Assembly: GCF_049532905.1 (NCBI RefSeq)
Contig: NZ_CP064032.1
Location: 5,518,001-5,582,000, forward strand
DNA: 64,000 nt
Source: Dyella_B nitratireducens
Lineage (GTDB): Bacteria > Pseudomonadota > Gammaproteobacteria > Xanthomonadales > Rhodanobacteraceae
Direction: 5' to 3'
Shown: in pieces, positions 40,596 through 49,094 of the stretch
Position numbering within the stretch: the first letter of the stretch is position 1
How the letters are laid out: each line of letters opens with the position of its first letter
Notes under the pieces: generated by a model
What the model saw: only the letters and a program-made list of their open reading frames with translations
What the model was told of the DNA's origin: nothing
The model's database searches: none
Made by a program: the position numbers and the translations under genes

Positions 40596-41894
40596 ATGCA
40601 ATCGAACGGCTACCAATCCGGCTTCGGCAACGAATTCGCCAGCGAGGCCATTCCAGGCATACTTCCGGCTGGCCAGAATTCGCCGCAGCGCGTCGCGCAT
40701 GGTTTGTATGCGGAACAACTGTCCGGCAGTGCCTTTACCGCGCCGCGCCACACCAATCGCCGCAGCTGGTTGTACCGCATTCGGCCGGCCGCGATGCACA
40801 GGCCATTCGAGCCGCTTGCGCATGCCAGTTTCCACAACCGTTTCGATGAAGTGCCGGCCACGCCGAATCAGCTGCGCTGGGATCCGTTGCCGCTACCGTC
40901 GCAGCCGACGGATTTCGTCGACGGCCTGGTAACCATCGCCGGCAACGGCGGTTCCGCCGAGCAGGCCGGTTGTGGCATCCACATGTACGTTACCAACCGC
41001 TCGATGCAAGGGCGTTTCTTCTACAACGCGGATGGCGAGCTGTTGATCGTGCCGCAGTTGGGGCGTTTACGCATCGCTACCGAATTGGGCGTGCTGGAGA
41101 TCAAGCCGCTGGAAGTCGCGGTGATTCCGCGTGGCGTGCGTTTCCGTGTGGAACTGATGGATGCCGAAGCGCGCGGCTACGTCGCGGAAAACTTCGGTGC
41201 GCTGTTCCGTTTGCCGGATCTTGGTCCGATCGGCGCCAACGCCATGGCTTTGCCGCGCGACTTCCTGGCGCCACTCGCAGCTTATGAAGACGTCGAAGGC
41301 GATTTTGAGCTGATCGTGAAATTCCAGGGCGCGCTATGGAAGGCGGGCATCGACCACTCTCCGCTGGATGTGGTGGCTTGGCATGGCAACTATGCGCCCT
41401 ATAAATACGATCTGACCTGCTTCAACACGGTTGGCTCGATCAGTGTCGATCATCCCGACCCGTCCATCTTCACCGTGCTGACCTCGCCCAGCGACACACC
41501 CGGCACGGCCAACGTGGATTTCGTGATCTTCCCGCCGCGCTGGCTGGTGGCCGAACATACTTTTCGTCCGCCATATTTCCATCGCAACATCGCCAGCGAA
41601 TTCATGGGCCTGATCGAAGGCGTGTACGACGCCAAGGCCGGTGGTTTCGCGCCCGGCGGTGCCAGTTTGCACAACTGCATGAGCGGACATGGTCCGGATG
41701 CGGCAACCTTTGAAAAGGCCAGCAAGGCCGACGTCAGCAAGCCGGACCACATCACCGGTACGATGGCCTTCATGCTCGAAACGCGCAAGGTGATCCATCC
41801 CACCAAGCAGGCGCTGGCCGCGCCGCAATTGCAGCACGACTATTACCAGTGCTGGCAAGGCATCGCCAAGCATTTCGATGCGGAGCACGCGTGA
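40596..41894 (+). CDS. hmgA: Homogentisate 1,2-dioxygenase
   Basis: A 432-residue iron enzyme that opens the homogentisate ring to maleylacetoacetate. Marks: YQSGFGNEFASEAIPG at the start, NRRSWLYRIRP, and the C-terminal metal-site region RPPYFHRNIASEFMGLIEG (His and Glu ligands) and SLHNCMSGHGPDAATFEKAS (His ligand). ATG 40596 fits family length. It follows hppD after 172 bases that contain a palindromic repeat, so it may have its own promoter. Confidence 0.96.
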   Translation: MQSNGYQSGFGNEFASEAIPGILPAGQNSPQRVAHGLYAEQLSGSAFTAPRHTNRRSWLYRIRPAAMHRPFEPLAHASFHNRFDEVPATPNQLRWDPLPLPSQPTDFVDGLVTIAGNGGSAEQAGCGIHMYVTNRSMQGRFFYNADGELLIVPQLGRLRIATELGVLEIKPLEVAVIPRGVRFRVELMDAEARGYVAENFGALFRLPDLGPIGANAMALPRDFLAPLAAYEDVEGDFELIVKFQGALWKAGIDHSPLDVVAWHGNYAPYKYDLTCFNTVGSISVDHPDPSIFTVLTSPSDTPGTANVDFVIFPPRWLVAEHTFRPPYFHRNIASEFMGLIEGVYDAKAGGFAPGGASLHNCMSGHGPDAATFEKASKADVSKPDHITGTMAFMLETRKVIHPTKQALAAPQLQHDYYQCWQGIAKHFDAEHA

Positions 41895-41992
41895 AACGCG
41901 CATGGCAAAATAATCCGATGGCGGGCGCCGTTGCGCCGCCGCAGGTTGATCACGTGGAAGGCTGCGTGTAACGCAGTCGATGGAGTGAATGC

Positions 41993-42976
41993 ATGAAACT
42001 GGGCAGTCTCAAGGAAGGCGGCCGTGATGGCACGCTGATTGTAGTCAGTCGCGATTTGCAGCGGGCGGCGAAGGCCACCGGCATTGCGCCGACCATGCAG
42101 GCGGCGCTGGACGATTGGTCAAACATCGCGCCACGCCTGAATGCCTTGTCGGATGAACTCAACGCAGGTAAAGCAGTCGGCGCGTTTGCGCTGGATATGT
42201 CTGCGCTGGCGGCACCGCTACCACGCGCTTATGAATTCGTCGACGGTAGCGCCTATCTACCGCACGTCGAACGCGTGCGTCGTGCGCGTGGTGCTGAAGT
42301 GCCCGAGTCGTTCTACGTCGATCCGCTGATGTACCAGGCAACCAGCGCAGGCTTCCTGGGACCTCGCGATCCCGTTGTGGTGCCGAGCGAGGATTACGGC
42401 ATCGACCTGGAAGCCGAAATCATCGTCATCACCGACGACGTACCGATGGCCGTCACCGCCGAGCAGGCCGTTGGCCACATCCAACTCATTGGCCTGATCA
42501 ACGATGTCAGCTTGCGTAACCTCATTCCCGGCGAACTCGCCAAGGGTTTCGGCTTCCTCCAATCGAAACCGCGTTCGGCGTTGTCGCCGGTGTTCGTCAC
42601 GCCGGATGAACTCGGTGATGCCTGGCAAGGCGAGAAGCTTCACTTGCCGATGCTTACCTGGCTCAACGGCAAGTGGTTCGGCGAAGCCGAATGCGGCGTC
42701 GACATGCAGTTCAATTTCGCCCAGCTCGTGGCGCATGCCGCCAAGACACGGCCGCTGACGGCGGGCACCATCGTCGGCTCCGGCACCATCGCCAACGAAG
42801 ACACCAGCAAGGGTGCCTCCTGCTTGGCCGAGCAGCGCACGGTGGAAACGCTGCGCGATGGCAAGCCGAGCACACCGTTCCTGACGTTCGGCGACAGCTT
42901 GCGTATCGAAATCACCGACAAGCAGGGTGTTTCGATCTTCGGTGCGATCGAGCAAGTTGTTGCGCCTTTGAAGTAA
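41993..42976 (+). CDS. fahA: Fumarylacetoacetate hydrolase family protein
   Basis: A 327-residue FAH-fold enzyme. Mg-site motifs DYGIDLEAEIIVITDDVP (Glu ligands) and IGLINDVSLRNLIP, then FLQSKPRSALSPVFVTPDEL and TIVGSGTIANED. It ends the tyrosine pathway by splitting fumarylacetoacetate to fumarate and acetoacetate. It belongs to the short bacterial form, not the 420-residue eukaryotic type. It follows hmgA by 98 bases. Maleylacetoacetate isomerase (maiA), the step in between, is not encoded in this cluster. Confidence 0.88.
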   Translation: MKLGSLKEGGRDGTLIVVSRDLQRAAKATGIAPTMQAALDDWSNIAPRLNALSDELNAGKAVGAFALDMSALAAPLPRAYEFVDGSAYLPHVERVRRARGAEVPESFYVDPLMYQATSAGFLGPRDPVVVPSEDYGIDLEAEIIVITDDVPMAVTAEQAVGHIQLIGLINDVSLRNLIPGELAKGFGFLQSKPRSALSPVFVTPDELGDAWQGEKLHLPMLTWLNGKWFGEAECGVDMQFNFAQLVAHAAKTRPLTAGTIVGSGTIANEDTSKGASCLAEQRTVETLRDGKPSTPFLTFGDSLRIEITDKQGVSIFGAIEQVVAPLK

Positions 42977-42984
42977 TGCGGTGA

Positions 42985-43004
42985 ATCCCGGCGCTTGCCG
43001 GGAT
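42985..43004 (+). terminator. Hairpin after fahA
   Basis: ATCCCGGC-GCTT-GCCGGGAT, perfect 8-bp stem with tetraloop nine bases after the stop; no T run. Confidence 0.45.
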
Positions 43005-43090
43005 CACGAGCATCGGTATGAACAGGTGACGCGCCGCGGCATCGGCGTTATCTTCCGGCGATCCCCCCTCACAGACGCCAGGAGATTTCC

Positions 43091-43591
43091 ATGTCCCAAG
43101 TCACTCTCAAAGGTAATCCGGTTCAAGTCGACGGCCAGCTGCCGGCCGTCGGCAACAAGGCACCTGCGTTTAGCCTTGTCGCCAAGGATCTTTCCGACGC
43201 GGCGCTCGCCAGTTTCGACGGCAAGCGCAAGGTGCTCAATATTTTCCCCAGCGTCGATACGCCAACCTGCGCCACGTCGGTGCGCCGGTTCAACGAAAAG
43301 GCCAGCCAGCTCGATAATACTGTCGTGCTTTGCATCTCGGCCGACCTGCCCTTTGCTCAGGCGCGGTTCTGTGGCGCAGAGGGCCTCAACAACGTTGTCA
43401 CTCTATCGACCATGCGTGGACATGATTTCCTCAAGCACTACGGCGTTGCGATCGCTTCCGGTCCGCTGACCGGTCTCGCTGCACGTGCAGTCGTGGTGCT
43501 GGATGAGCACGATCAAGTGCTGCACACCGAACTGGTTGGCGAGATTGCCAACGAGCCGAATTACGATGCGGCACTGAAAGCGTTGGGTTGA
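43091..43591 (+). CDS. tpx: Thiol peroxidase, 2-Cys peroxiredoxin Tpx
   Basis: A 166-residue atypical 2-Cys peroxiredoxin that reduces peroxides with thioredoxin. Peroxidatic Cys60 in FPSVDTPTCATSVRRF; resolving Cys94 in FAQARFCGAEGL; start MSQVTLKGNPVQVDGQLP is typical. AGGAGA lies before the ATG. It stands alone after the homogentisate genes and shares a long hairpin with the convergent haemoglobin gene. Confidence 0.95.
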   Translation: MSQVTLKGNPVQVDGQLPAVGNKAPAFSLVAKDLSDAALASFDGKRKVLNIFPSVDTPTCATSVRRFNEKASQLDNTVVLCISADLPFAQARFCGAEGLNNVVTLSTMRGHDFLKHYGVAIASGPLTGLAARAVVVLDEHDQVLHTELVGEIANEPNYDAALKALG

Positions 43592-43601
43592 GAGGATTGC
43601 G

Positions 43602-43637
43602 ATATCCATCGCCTCATTGAAGCGAGGCGATGGATAT
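43602..43637. terminator. Long hairpin between tpx and truncated haemoglobin gene
   Basis: ATATCCATCGCCTC (43602-43615) and GAGGCGATGGATAT (43624-43637): perfect 14-bp stem, eight-base loop, between convergent genes; no T run but strong enough to protect both 3' ends. Confidence 0.6.
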
Positions 43638-43652
43638 GTGCAGCAGTTCTGC

Positions 43653-44066
43653 TCAGCTACGACCGATCACGGGAATGGCGAACGGATTCTTGCCGAGATG
43701 TTCCGGCAGGCCCATTCCCAAGCGCAGGCTGCGACCAATGCGATCGGCATGTTCAAGCATGAGCCTGGCGTCGTCCTCATCCAGCACTTCGCGTGTCGTG
43801 GTCTTCCATAGCGACAGCCAGCGCTCGAAATGTTCGGTGCGAATGCTGGGCTGCATACGGTGTACCGCCATGGGATTGCCGCGATAGCTATTGGCGCGCA
43901 ACGCCACGGAACTCCAGAACGAGGTCAGCGTGCGCTTATGTTCGTCCCAGTCGTGGACGGCGGCGTTGAAAACGGGGCCTAGTAAAGGGTCGGCCCGCAC
44001 TTTCTCGTAGAAGCGATCGACCAGCAGCGCGATCTGCGAAGGGTCGAGTTTGGATGGTTCTTGCAT
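43653..44066 (-). CDS. Group III truncated haemoglobin
   Basis: A 137-residue 2/2 haemoglobin. Text DRFYEKVRADPLLGPVFNAA, DWDEHKRTLTSFWSSVALRA and YRGNPMAVHRMQPSI is characteristic of trHb group III; the proximal His lies in the following helix (TEHFERWLSLW). Members are implicated in oxygen or nitric-oxide handling in microaerobic or nitrosative stress. ATG 44066 is used; the frame to 44141 adds sequence overlapping the gap terminator. Transcribed after gap on the same strand but past a terminator. Confidence 0.86.
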   Translation of the reverse strand: MQEPSKLDPSQIALLVDRFYEKVRADPLLGPVFNAAVHDWDEHKRTLTSFWSSVALRANSYRGNPMAVHRMQPSIRTEHFERWLSLWKTTTREVLDEDDARLMLEHADRIGRSLRLGMGLPEHLGKNPFAIPVIGRS

Positions 44067-44129
44067 GCCGTCATGATACTCCCGGTGGACAAGGTGCTCA
44101 TGCGGCAAGAGGACGCTCAGGACAAGAAA

Positions 44130-44156
44130 AAAGCCGGGCACGCCCGGCTTTTTTTT
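44130..44156 (-). terminator. Terminator of gap
   Basis: On the minus strand: AAGCCGGGC-GTG-CCCGGCTT followed by TTTT. T tracts exist on both strands, so it may be bidirectional. Confidence 0.85.
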
Positions 44157-44173
44157 GCAGCAGATGGTTCAGC

Positions 44174-45187
44174 TTACTTCGCCGCCAGCAACGCCTTGGT
44201 CATATCCAGCATGCGGTTGGAGAAGCCCCATTCGTTGTCATACCAGCTGAGCACCTTCACCAACGTGCCGCCCATGACGCGCGTCTGCGTCGAATCGTAG
44301 ATGGAGGAATGGGCATTGTGGTTGAAGTCGATCGACACCAGCGGCTTGGTGTTCACCGCCAGGATGTTCTTCAGCGCGCCGTTGGCGGCTTCGTTGATGG
44401 CGGCATCGATTTCTTCCTTGGTGGTGTTGCGTGCAGCCACGAAGGAGAGGTCTACCACCGACACGTTGATGGTCGGTACGCGGATCGCGAAGCCATCCAG
44501 CTTGCCGGCCAGTTCCGGCAGCACCAGACCCACCGCGGCGGCGGCGCCGGTCTTGGTCGGGATCTGCGAATGCGTGGCGGAGCGGGCGCGGCGCAGGTCG
44601 GAGTGGTAGACGTCCGTCAGCACCTGGTCGTTGGTATAGGCGTGAATGGTAGTCATCAGGCCGTGCACGATGCCGATCTTTTCGTGCAGCACCTTGGCCA
44701 GCGGCGCCAGGCAGTTGGTGGTGCAGGAGGCGTTGGAGATCACCTGGTGCGACGCAGTGATCTTGTCGTGGTTAACGCCGTACACGAAGGTGCCGTCCAC
44801 GTCCTTGTCGCCGGGGGCGGAGATGATCACCTTCTTGGCGCCGGCAGCAAGATGTGCGCCGGCCTTGGCCTTTGACGTGAACAGGCCCGTGCATTCCAGC
44901 ACCACATCGATGCCGAGGTCACCCCACGGCAGCTTGGACGGGTCGCGCTCGGCGCAGACCTTGATGCGATCGCCATTGACGACCAGCTCGCCGCCATCGA
45001 CCGACACTTCGCCCGGGAACCGGCCGTGGGCGGTGTCGTATTGCGTGAGGTGCGCGTTGGTCTCGGCGTTGCCGAGGTCGTTCACCGCGACGATCTGGAT
45101 TTCGTTCGTGCGCTTGGCTTCGTACAGCGCGCGCAGAGTATTGCGGCCGATACGACCGTAACCATTGATGGCGACCTTGATGGCCAT
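44174..45187 (-). CDS. gapA: Glyceraldehyde-3-phosphate dehydrogenase
   Basis: A 337-residue NAD enzyme of glycolysis/gluconeogenesis. Rossmann start VAINGYGRIGRNTLRAL; catalytic Cys in SNASCTTNCLAP; HAYTNDQ; RRARSATHSQIPTKTGAA (phosphate site); C-terminal SWYDNEWGFSNRMLDM. The Asp after the Rossmann fold (VNDLG) favours NAD. GGAGGA is upstream. Single gene with its own terminator. Confidence 0.96.
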   Translation of the reverse strand: MAIKVAINGYGRIGRNTLRALYEAKRTNEIQIVAVNDLGNAETNAHLTQYDTAHGRFPGEVSVDGGELVVNGDRIKVCAERDPSKLPWGDLGIDVVLECTGLFTSKAKAGAHLAAGAKKVIISAPGDKDVDGTFVYGVNHDKITASHQVISNASCTTNCLAPLAKVLHEKIGIVHGLMTTIHAYTNDQVLTDVYHSDLRRARSATHSQIPTKTGAAAAVGLVLPELAGKLDGFAIRVPTINVSVVDLSFVAARNTTKEEIDAAINEAANGALKNILAVNTKPLVSIDFNHNAHSSIYDSTQTRVMGGTLVKVLSWYDNEWGFSNRMLDMTKALLAAK

Positions 45188-45348
45188 GAGACAGCGTCCT
45201 CCAAAGGATGATGGGGCAGCGAAGCGGCAGCCAGAGGGGCTACCGAAACCCGCATTCTAGCCCGAACCGGCGCTGTCCCTCATCCGGGGAAGGTCCGTGT
45301 GCCCGGAATCGTGCATGATGCGTGACTGTCCTTAAGTGAGGAAATGTC

Positions 45349-45813
45349 ATGAGCGCCGAGCAGCTGGTTGAATTGACTTTGGAGCAAACCGGTGACTACG
45401 AGTTCAAGGTTCGCTTCGATGGCACCGCCATACCGGACATCACCACGGATGAAACCGCACCGCTGGGTCACGGGGCGGGGCCTAACCCAGACCGCTTGCT
45501 CATTGCGGCAGTAGCGAACTGCCTGTCCGCCAGTCTGCTGTTTGCCTTGCGCAAGTATAAAAACGCGCCTGAGAAACTGGTGACCAAGGCACGCGCGGTA
45601 CTTGAGCGCAACGAACATGGCCGCTTGCGCGTCACGCGCATCCAGGTGGAGATGCAACTGGCCGAATCGACTTCCGCACTCGAACATGCCGAGCGTGCAT
45701 TGGCCCAGTTCGAGGATTTCTGCATCGTCACCGAAAGCGTGCGGCAGGGCGTGATGGTGGATGTCAGCGTGCGCGACGCGACGGGAGCGGTGGTGCATAC
45801 CAGTCACGCCTGA
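45349..45813 (+). CDS. OsmC/Ohr-family peroxide-reducing protein
   Basis: A 154-residue protein of the OsmC fold with the two reactive Cys: one in AAVANCLSASLLFALRK and one in FEDFCIVTESVRQG. The family reduces organic peroxides by a Cys pair. The sequence is closer to the general OsmC-like group (YhfA/SACOL1771-like) than to Ohr. Divergent from gap, with a 161-base spacer. Confidence 0.82.
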   Translation: MSAEQLVELTLEQTGDYEFKVRFDGTAIPDITTDETAPLGHGAGPNPDRLLIAAVANCLSASLLFALRKYKNAPEKLVTKARAVLERNEHGRLRVTRIQVEMQLAESTSALEHAERALAQFEDFCIVTESVRQGVMVDVSVRDATGAVVHTSHA

Positions 45814-45828
45814 TTGTCATCAGGCGTG
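45805..45828 (+). terminator. Hairpin at the end of the OsmC gene
   Basis: CACGCCTGAT-TGTC-ATCAGGCGTG, a 10-bp perfect stem with a tetraloop. The TGA stop lies inside the left arm. No T run. Confidence 0.5.
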
Positions 45829-45865
45829 TGGCATTATTCCGTGCTGCTTCCTAAGGGACCCCAGC

Positions 45866-46678
45866 ATGCTTTCCGCACGTCGCCTTGCCGCTGCACTGTT
45901 CGCCAGCCTGGCCATCGCGCCTGCCGCGTATGGATGGGGGCCGCTCGGGCATAGCGTGGTGGCGGAGCTGGCGCAGCGACATCTAAGCCCGGCGGCTGAA
46001 GCGGAAGTGGAACACCTGCTGGCGCTGGACCACACCAAGTCCCTGGCCGATATCGCAAGCTGGCCGGACGAGATCCGCAACGATCCCAAGCAGCAGGACT
46101 TGTGGAAGGAAACACGCGCACTGCACTACATCGATTTCCGCGATCAGTCCTGCAAGTACGTGCCGCCGCGGGACTGCAAGAACGGCCAATGCGTGGTGGA
46201 AGCCATTCCCCATTACCTCATCATCTTGAGCGATCGCAGCCAGCCGGATGCAGCGAGGTTGCAGGCACTCAAGTTTGTGGTGCACTTCGTGGGTGACATT
46301 CATCAGCCGCTGCACGGCGGCTACCGTGACGATGCCGGCGGCAATGCCTACCAGGTGCAATTCCAAGGGCAGGGCATGAATCTGCACAGGGTGTGGGATT
46401 CGGGTCTGCTCAGTACACGCGGCCTGGATTGGAAGGCATATGCCAAGCGGCTCAACGCCGAAGGCATTGCCCCGCTGCCGCCGCCGATCGCGCCGTTCGA
46501 CAAGCCCTCGGCGCAATGGGCGGAAGAGTCTTGTCAGATCACGCGTGACATCTACCCCAACAATCACAAGATTGATCAGGCCTACGTCGATGCTGAGCTG
46601 CCGGTGGCCGATAGCCGCCTGCGCGAAGCGGGCAGGCGGCTGGCTGAAGTTTTGAATCTGGCCTTGCAGAATGATTGA
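45866..46678 (+). CDS. Secreted S1/P1-type zinc nuclease
   Basis: A 270-residue protein with a signal peptide whose expected cut (AAYG / WGPLGH) leaves Trp at the mature N-terminus, which in S1/P1 nucleases is a zinc ligand. Other ligands: His in WGPLGHSVV, Asp in ASWPDEIR, His in ALHYIDF, His residues and Asp in FVVHFVGDIHQPLHGG, and NLHRVWDSGLL. All three zinc sites therefore appear complete. It degrades single-stranded DNA/RNA, probably for nutrition. Four Cys may form disulfides. AAGGGA precedes the ATG. Confidence 0.9.
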   Translation: MLSARRLAAALFASLAIAPAAYGWGPLGHSVVAELAQRHLSPAAEAEVEHLLALDHTKSLADIASWPDEIRNDPKQQDLWKETRALHYIDFRDQSCKYVPPRDCKNGQCVVEAIPHYLIILSDRSQPDAARLQALKFVVHFVGDIHQPLHGGYRDDAGGNAYQVQFQGQGMNLHRVWDSGLLSTRGLDWKAYAKRLNAEGIAPLPPPIAPFDKPSAQWAEESCQITRDIYPNNHKIDQAYVDAELPVADSRLREAGRRLAEVLNLALQND

Positions 46679-46961
46679 TAAGCGGACGAGATGGCAGTTT
46701 CGTGACGCCCGCCGTGGCGCGTTGGTATGTCCCGATGACCATGCGCGAAGGTATCGATCCTGTGATCAAGCAGCCGGACCGATGAAGGGGTGGGCCGCAC
46801 AGATGGGATAAACCCATTTACGTCTAGCCGTCCAAACCGCCAGATGCTGGCTTTGCGGCAGTGCCGCACGCAATATTGCATACGTTTGCACGCAAAAAGA
46901 TATTGCAGTGCAGCCATGGTGTTCTGCTAGTCTCGTCCGACAAATTTCAAAACTCCGCGCA

Positions 46962-48434
46962 ATGGCCACTGACACTCACTCTCGCCGTACCAAGATCGTC
47001 GCAACCCTGGGCCCGGCCACCGATGCGCCCGGCATGCTCGAAAAAATTATTGCCGAAGGCGTCAATGTGGTACGCCTCAATCTTTCGCATGGGCAACCCG
47101 ACGATCACCGCGCGCGCGCGGCGGCGGTGCGCAAGGCGGCGGAAAAAGTTGGTCGCGAGGTAGGCATCCTGGCCGACCTGCAGGGGCCGAAGATTCGCGT
47201 GGAGCGTTTTGCTAACGGTCCGATCGAGCTGCGTGACGGCGATCCGTTCGTGCTCGATTGCCGCGCTGATGCAGCGCCTGGTGATACCACGCGGGTGGGC
47301 GTGAGCTATCTGGGTTTGCCCAAGGATGTGAACGCGGGCGACATCCTGCTGCTGGATGATGGCCTGGTTGCGCTGACCGTGCTTGAAGTGGTCGGTACCG
47401 AAATCCGTTGCCAAGTGCTGATCGGTGGCCGTCTTTCCGATCGCAAGGGTTTGAATCGCCAGGGCGGTGGCTTGTCTGTCGACGCACTGTCCGACAAGGA
47501 CAAGGCGGATATCAAACTTGCCGCGGAGATCGGTGCTGATTTTCTTGCGGTCTCGTTCGTGCGCTCTGCTGCCGACATGGATCTTGCGCGCCGCTTGCTT
47601 AAGGAAGCTGGCGGCAACGCATCGCTGGTGGCCAAGATCGAGCGTGCCGATGCGATTCCAGTGCTTGGCGAAATCATCGATGCGTCCGACGTGGTGATGG
47701 TGGCGCGTGGCGACCTCGGCGTGGAAATCGGTGACGCCGAACTGCCGGGCCTGCAGAAGAAGATCATCCGCGAAACCGTGCAGCGCAATCGCGCCGTGAT
47801 TACCGCGACGCAGATGCTGCAATCGATGGTGCGCTCACCGATCCCCACGCGTGCCGAAGTGCTGGATGTGGCCAACGCGGTGATCGACGGCACGGATGCG
47901 GTCATGTTGTCCGAAGAGTCGGCCGCGGGCGCGCATCCGGATAAGGCAGTGGCCGCGCTGCGCCGTATCTGCCTGGGCGCCGAGCGTCAGTTTGAGCCGA
48001 AGGAAACACTCACCAAAGATGGGCACCATCTGGATCGCACCGACCAGGCTATCGCCCTGGCGGCGATGCTGCTGGCCAGCGAGATCGGCGTGCGTGCGAT
48101 CGTGGCATTGACCGAATCCGGCGCTACCGCGCAATGGCTGTCGCGTTACCGCAGCGCGGTGCCGATCTATGCGCTATCGCCGTTTGATGACGCACGCCGC
48201 CGCATGCTGGTGCTGCGCGATGTGCAGCCCGTGAAATTCACGCACGACACTTTGAACCCGGCCGTCTCCGCACGCGAAGCGGTGCGCCAGTTGTTCGGTG
48301 CGGGCAAACTGTCAGAAGGCGACCGCGTGGTGCTTACGCATGGCGACCACATCGGCAAGGGCGGTGGCACCAACACGCTCAAGCTGCTGTCGGTGGGTGC
48401 GGATGGCGTGGTGGAAAGTCTGCGCGATCTGTAA
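46962..48434 (+). CDS. pyk: Pyruvate kinase
   Basis: A 490-residue enzyme converting phosphoenolpyruvate and ADP to pyruvate and ATP. Marks: RRTKIVATLGPATDAP, VVRLNLSHGQPDDH, DLQGPKIRV, DFLAVSFVRSAADM, the active-site block LVAKIERADAIPVLGEII, MVARGDLGVEIG, and ATQMLQSMVRSPIPTRAEV. The C-terminal allosteric domain is complete. The start is the ATG directly before the barrel; the frame upstream (46908) is not conserved. The 283-base spacer before it contains no gene. Confidence 0.96.
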   Translation: MATDTHSRRTKIVATLGPATDAPGMLEKIIAEGVNVVRLNLSHGQPDDHRARAAAVRKAAEKVGREVGILADLQGPKIRVERFANGPIELRDGDPFVLDCRADAAPGDTTRVGVSYLGLPKDVNAGDILLLDDGLVALTVLEVVGTEIRCQVLIGGRLSDRKGLNRQGGGLSVDALSDKDKADIKLAAEIGADFLAVSFVRSAADMDLARRLLKEAGGNASLVAKIERADAIPVLGEIIDASDVVMVARGDLGVEIGDAELPGLQKKIIRETVQRNRAVITATQMLQSMVRSPIPTRAEVLDVANAVIDGTDAVMLSEESAAGAHPDKAVAALRRICLGAERQFEPKETLTKDGHHLDRTDQAIALAAMLLASEIGVRAIVALTESGATAQWLSRYRSAVPIYALSPFDDARRRMLVLRDVQPVKFTHDTLNPAVSAREAVRQLFGAGKLSEGDRVVLTHGDHIGKGGGTNTLKLLSVGADGVVESLRDL

Positions 48435-48517
48435 CAGCGCAAAGCCGACTCGCGCTGGATGGGCGTGGGTTGGCTAGACTGGTGCCACGTCCCCACAACT
48501 ACATCGGAGGTTCCGCC

Positions 48518-48958
48518 ATGCGCACGATTCGTTTCGCCCCATCCTTGCTCATGGCGGCCCTGCTGGCAGCCGGTATGCCGGCCATGGCCCAGCAGGCGCA
48601 AAAGGTGGCGCCGGAGCAGTTGTCCAATCAGTGGATTCTGCTCAACCGCGATGTTTCGGTGGACGTGCCCAACAGCGGCGTCAACATCTACAAGCCCAGC
48701 TGCATCGCGGTGACCTATACGATTGGCAGCGACGGTGTGCCGATGAACGTGCAGGTGGCCAAGATGGTGCCGAAGAGCGACCTCGGCAAAGCGGCGGTGA
48801 GCGCGGTGTCCAATTTCCGTTACGGACCCTCGCTGACCAACAAAAATCACATGCCGGTCGCTACTTACTACGTCGTTCCCTTCAATTCTCCCGACGACCC
48901 CGCCCAGCGCGCGCAGCTGATGGCACCCTGCAAACTGTCGGGCTACAGCCAGACCTGA
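48518..48958 (+). CDS. Secreted stand-alone TonB C-terminal domain protein
   Basis: A 146-residue periplasmic protein: signal peptide ending PAMAQ, then a domain resembling the TonB C-terminal fold (CIAVTYTIGSDGVPMNVQVA ... SDLGKAAVSAVSNFRYGPSL) but with no membrane anchor or Pro-rich span. Such proteins are common in xanthomonads and are of unknown function; it cannot transduce energy without an anchor. GGAGG precedes the ATG. It sits 83 bases after pyk and before fba. Confidence 0.7.
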   Translation: MRTIRFAPSLLMAALLAAGMPAMAQQAQKVAPEQLSNQWILLNRDVSVDVPNSGVNIYKPSCIAVTYTIGSDGVPMNVQVAKMVPKSDLGKAAVSAVSNFRYGPSLTNKNHMPVATYYVVPFNSPDDPAQRAQLMAPCKLSGYSQT

Positions 48959-49004
48959 CCGCCCCCCAAGACCGGCTCTGAACGCCCCAACGACGGCTTG
49001 GGGC

Positions 49005-49010
49005 TATAAT
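49005..49010 (+). promoter_or_regulatory. Probable -10 element of fba
   Basis: Perfect TATAAT in GGGGCTATAATCGCG, 84 bases before the aldolase start. No convincing -35 at 17 bases. Confidence 0.4.
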
Positions 49011-49094
49011 CGCGCGCTTTCCATCTTGACCGCCCGCTAGGGCGGCCTCCCTCCCTTGCGGCCTCGCGCCGCCAAAGTTTTACGGAGTCGTCCC

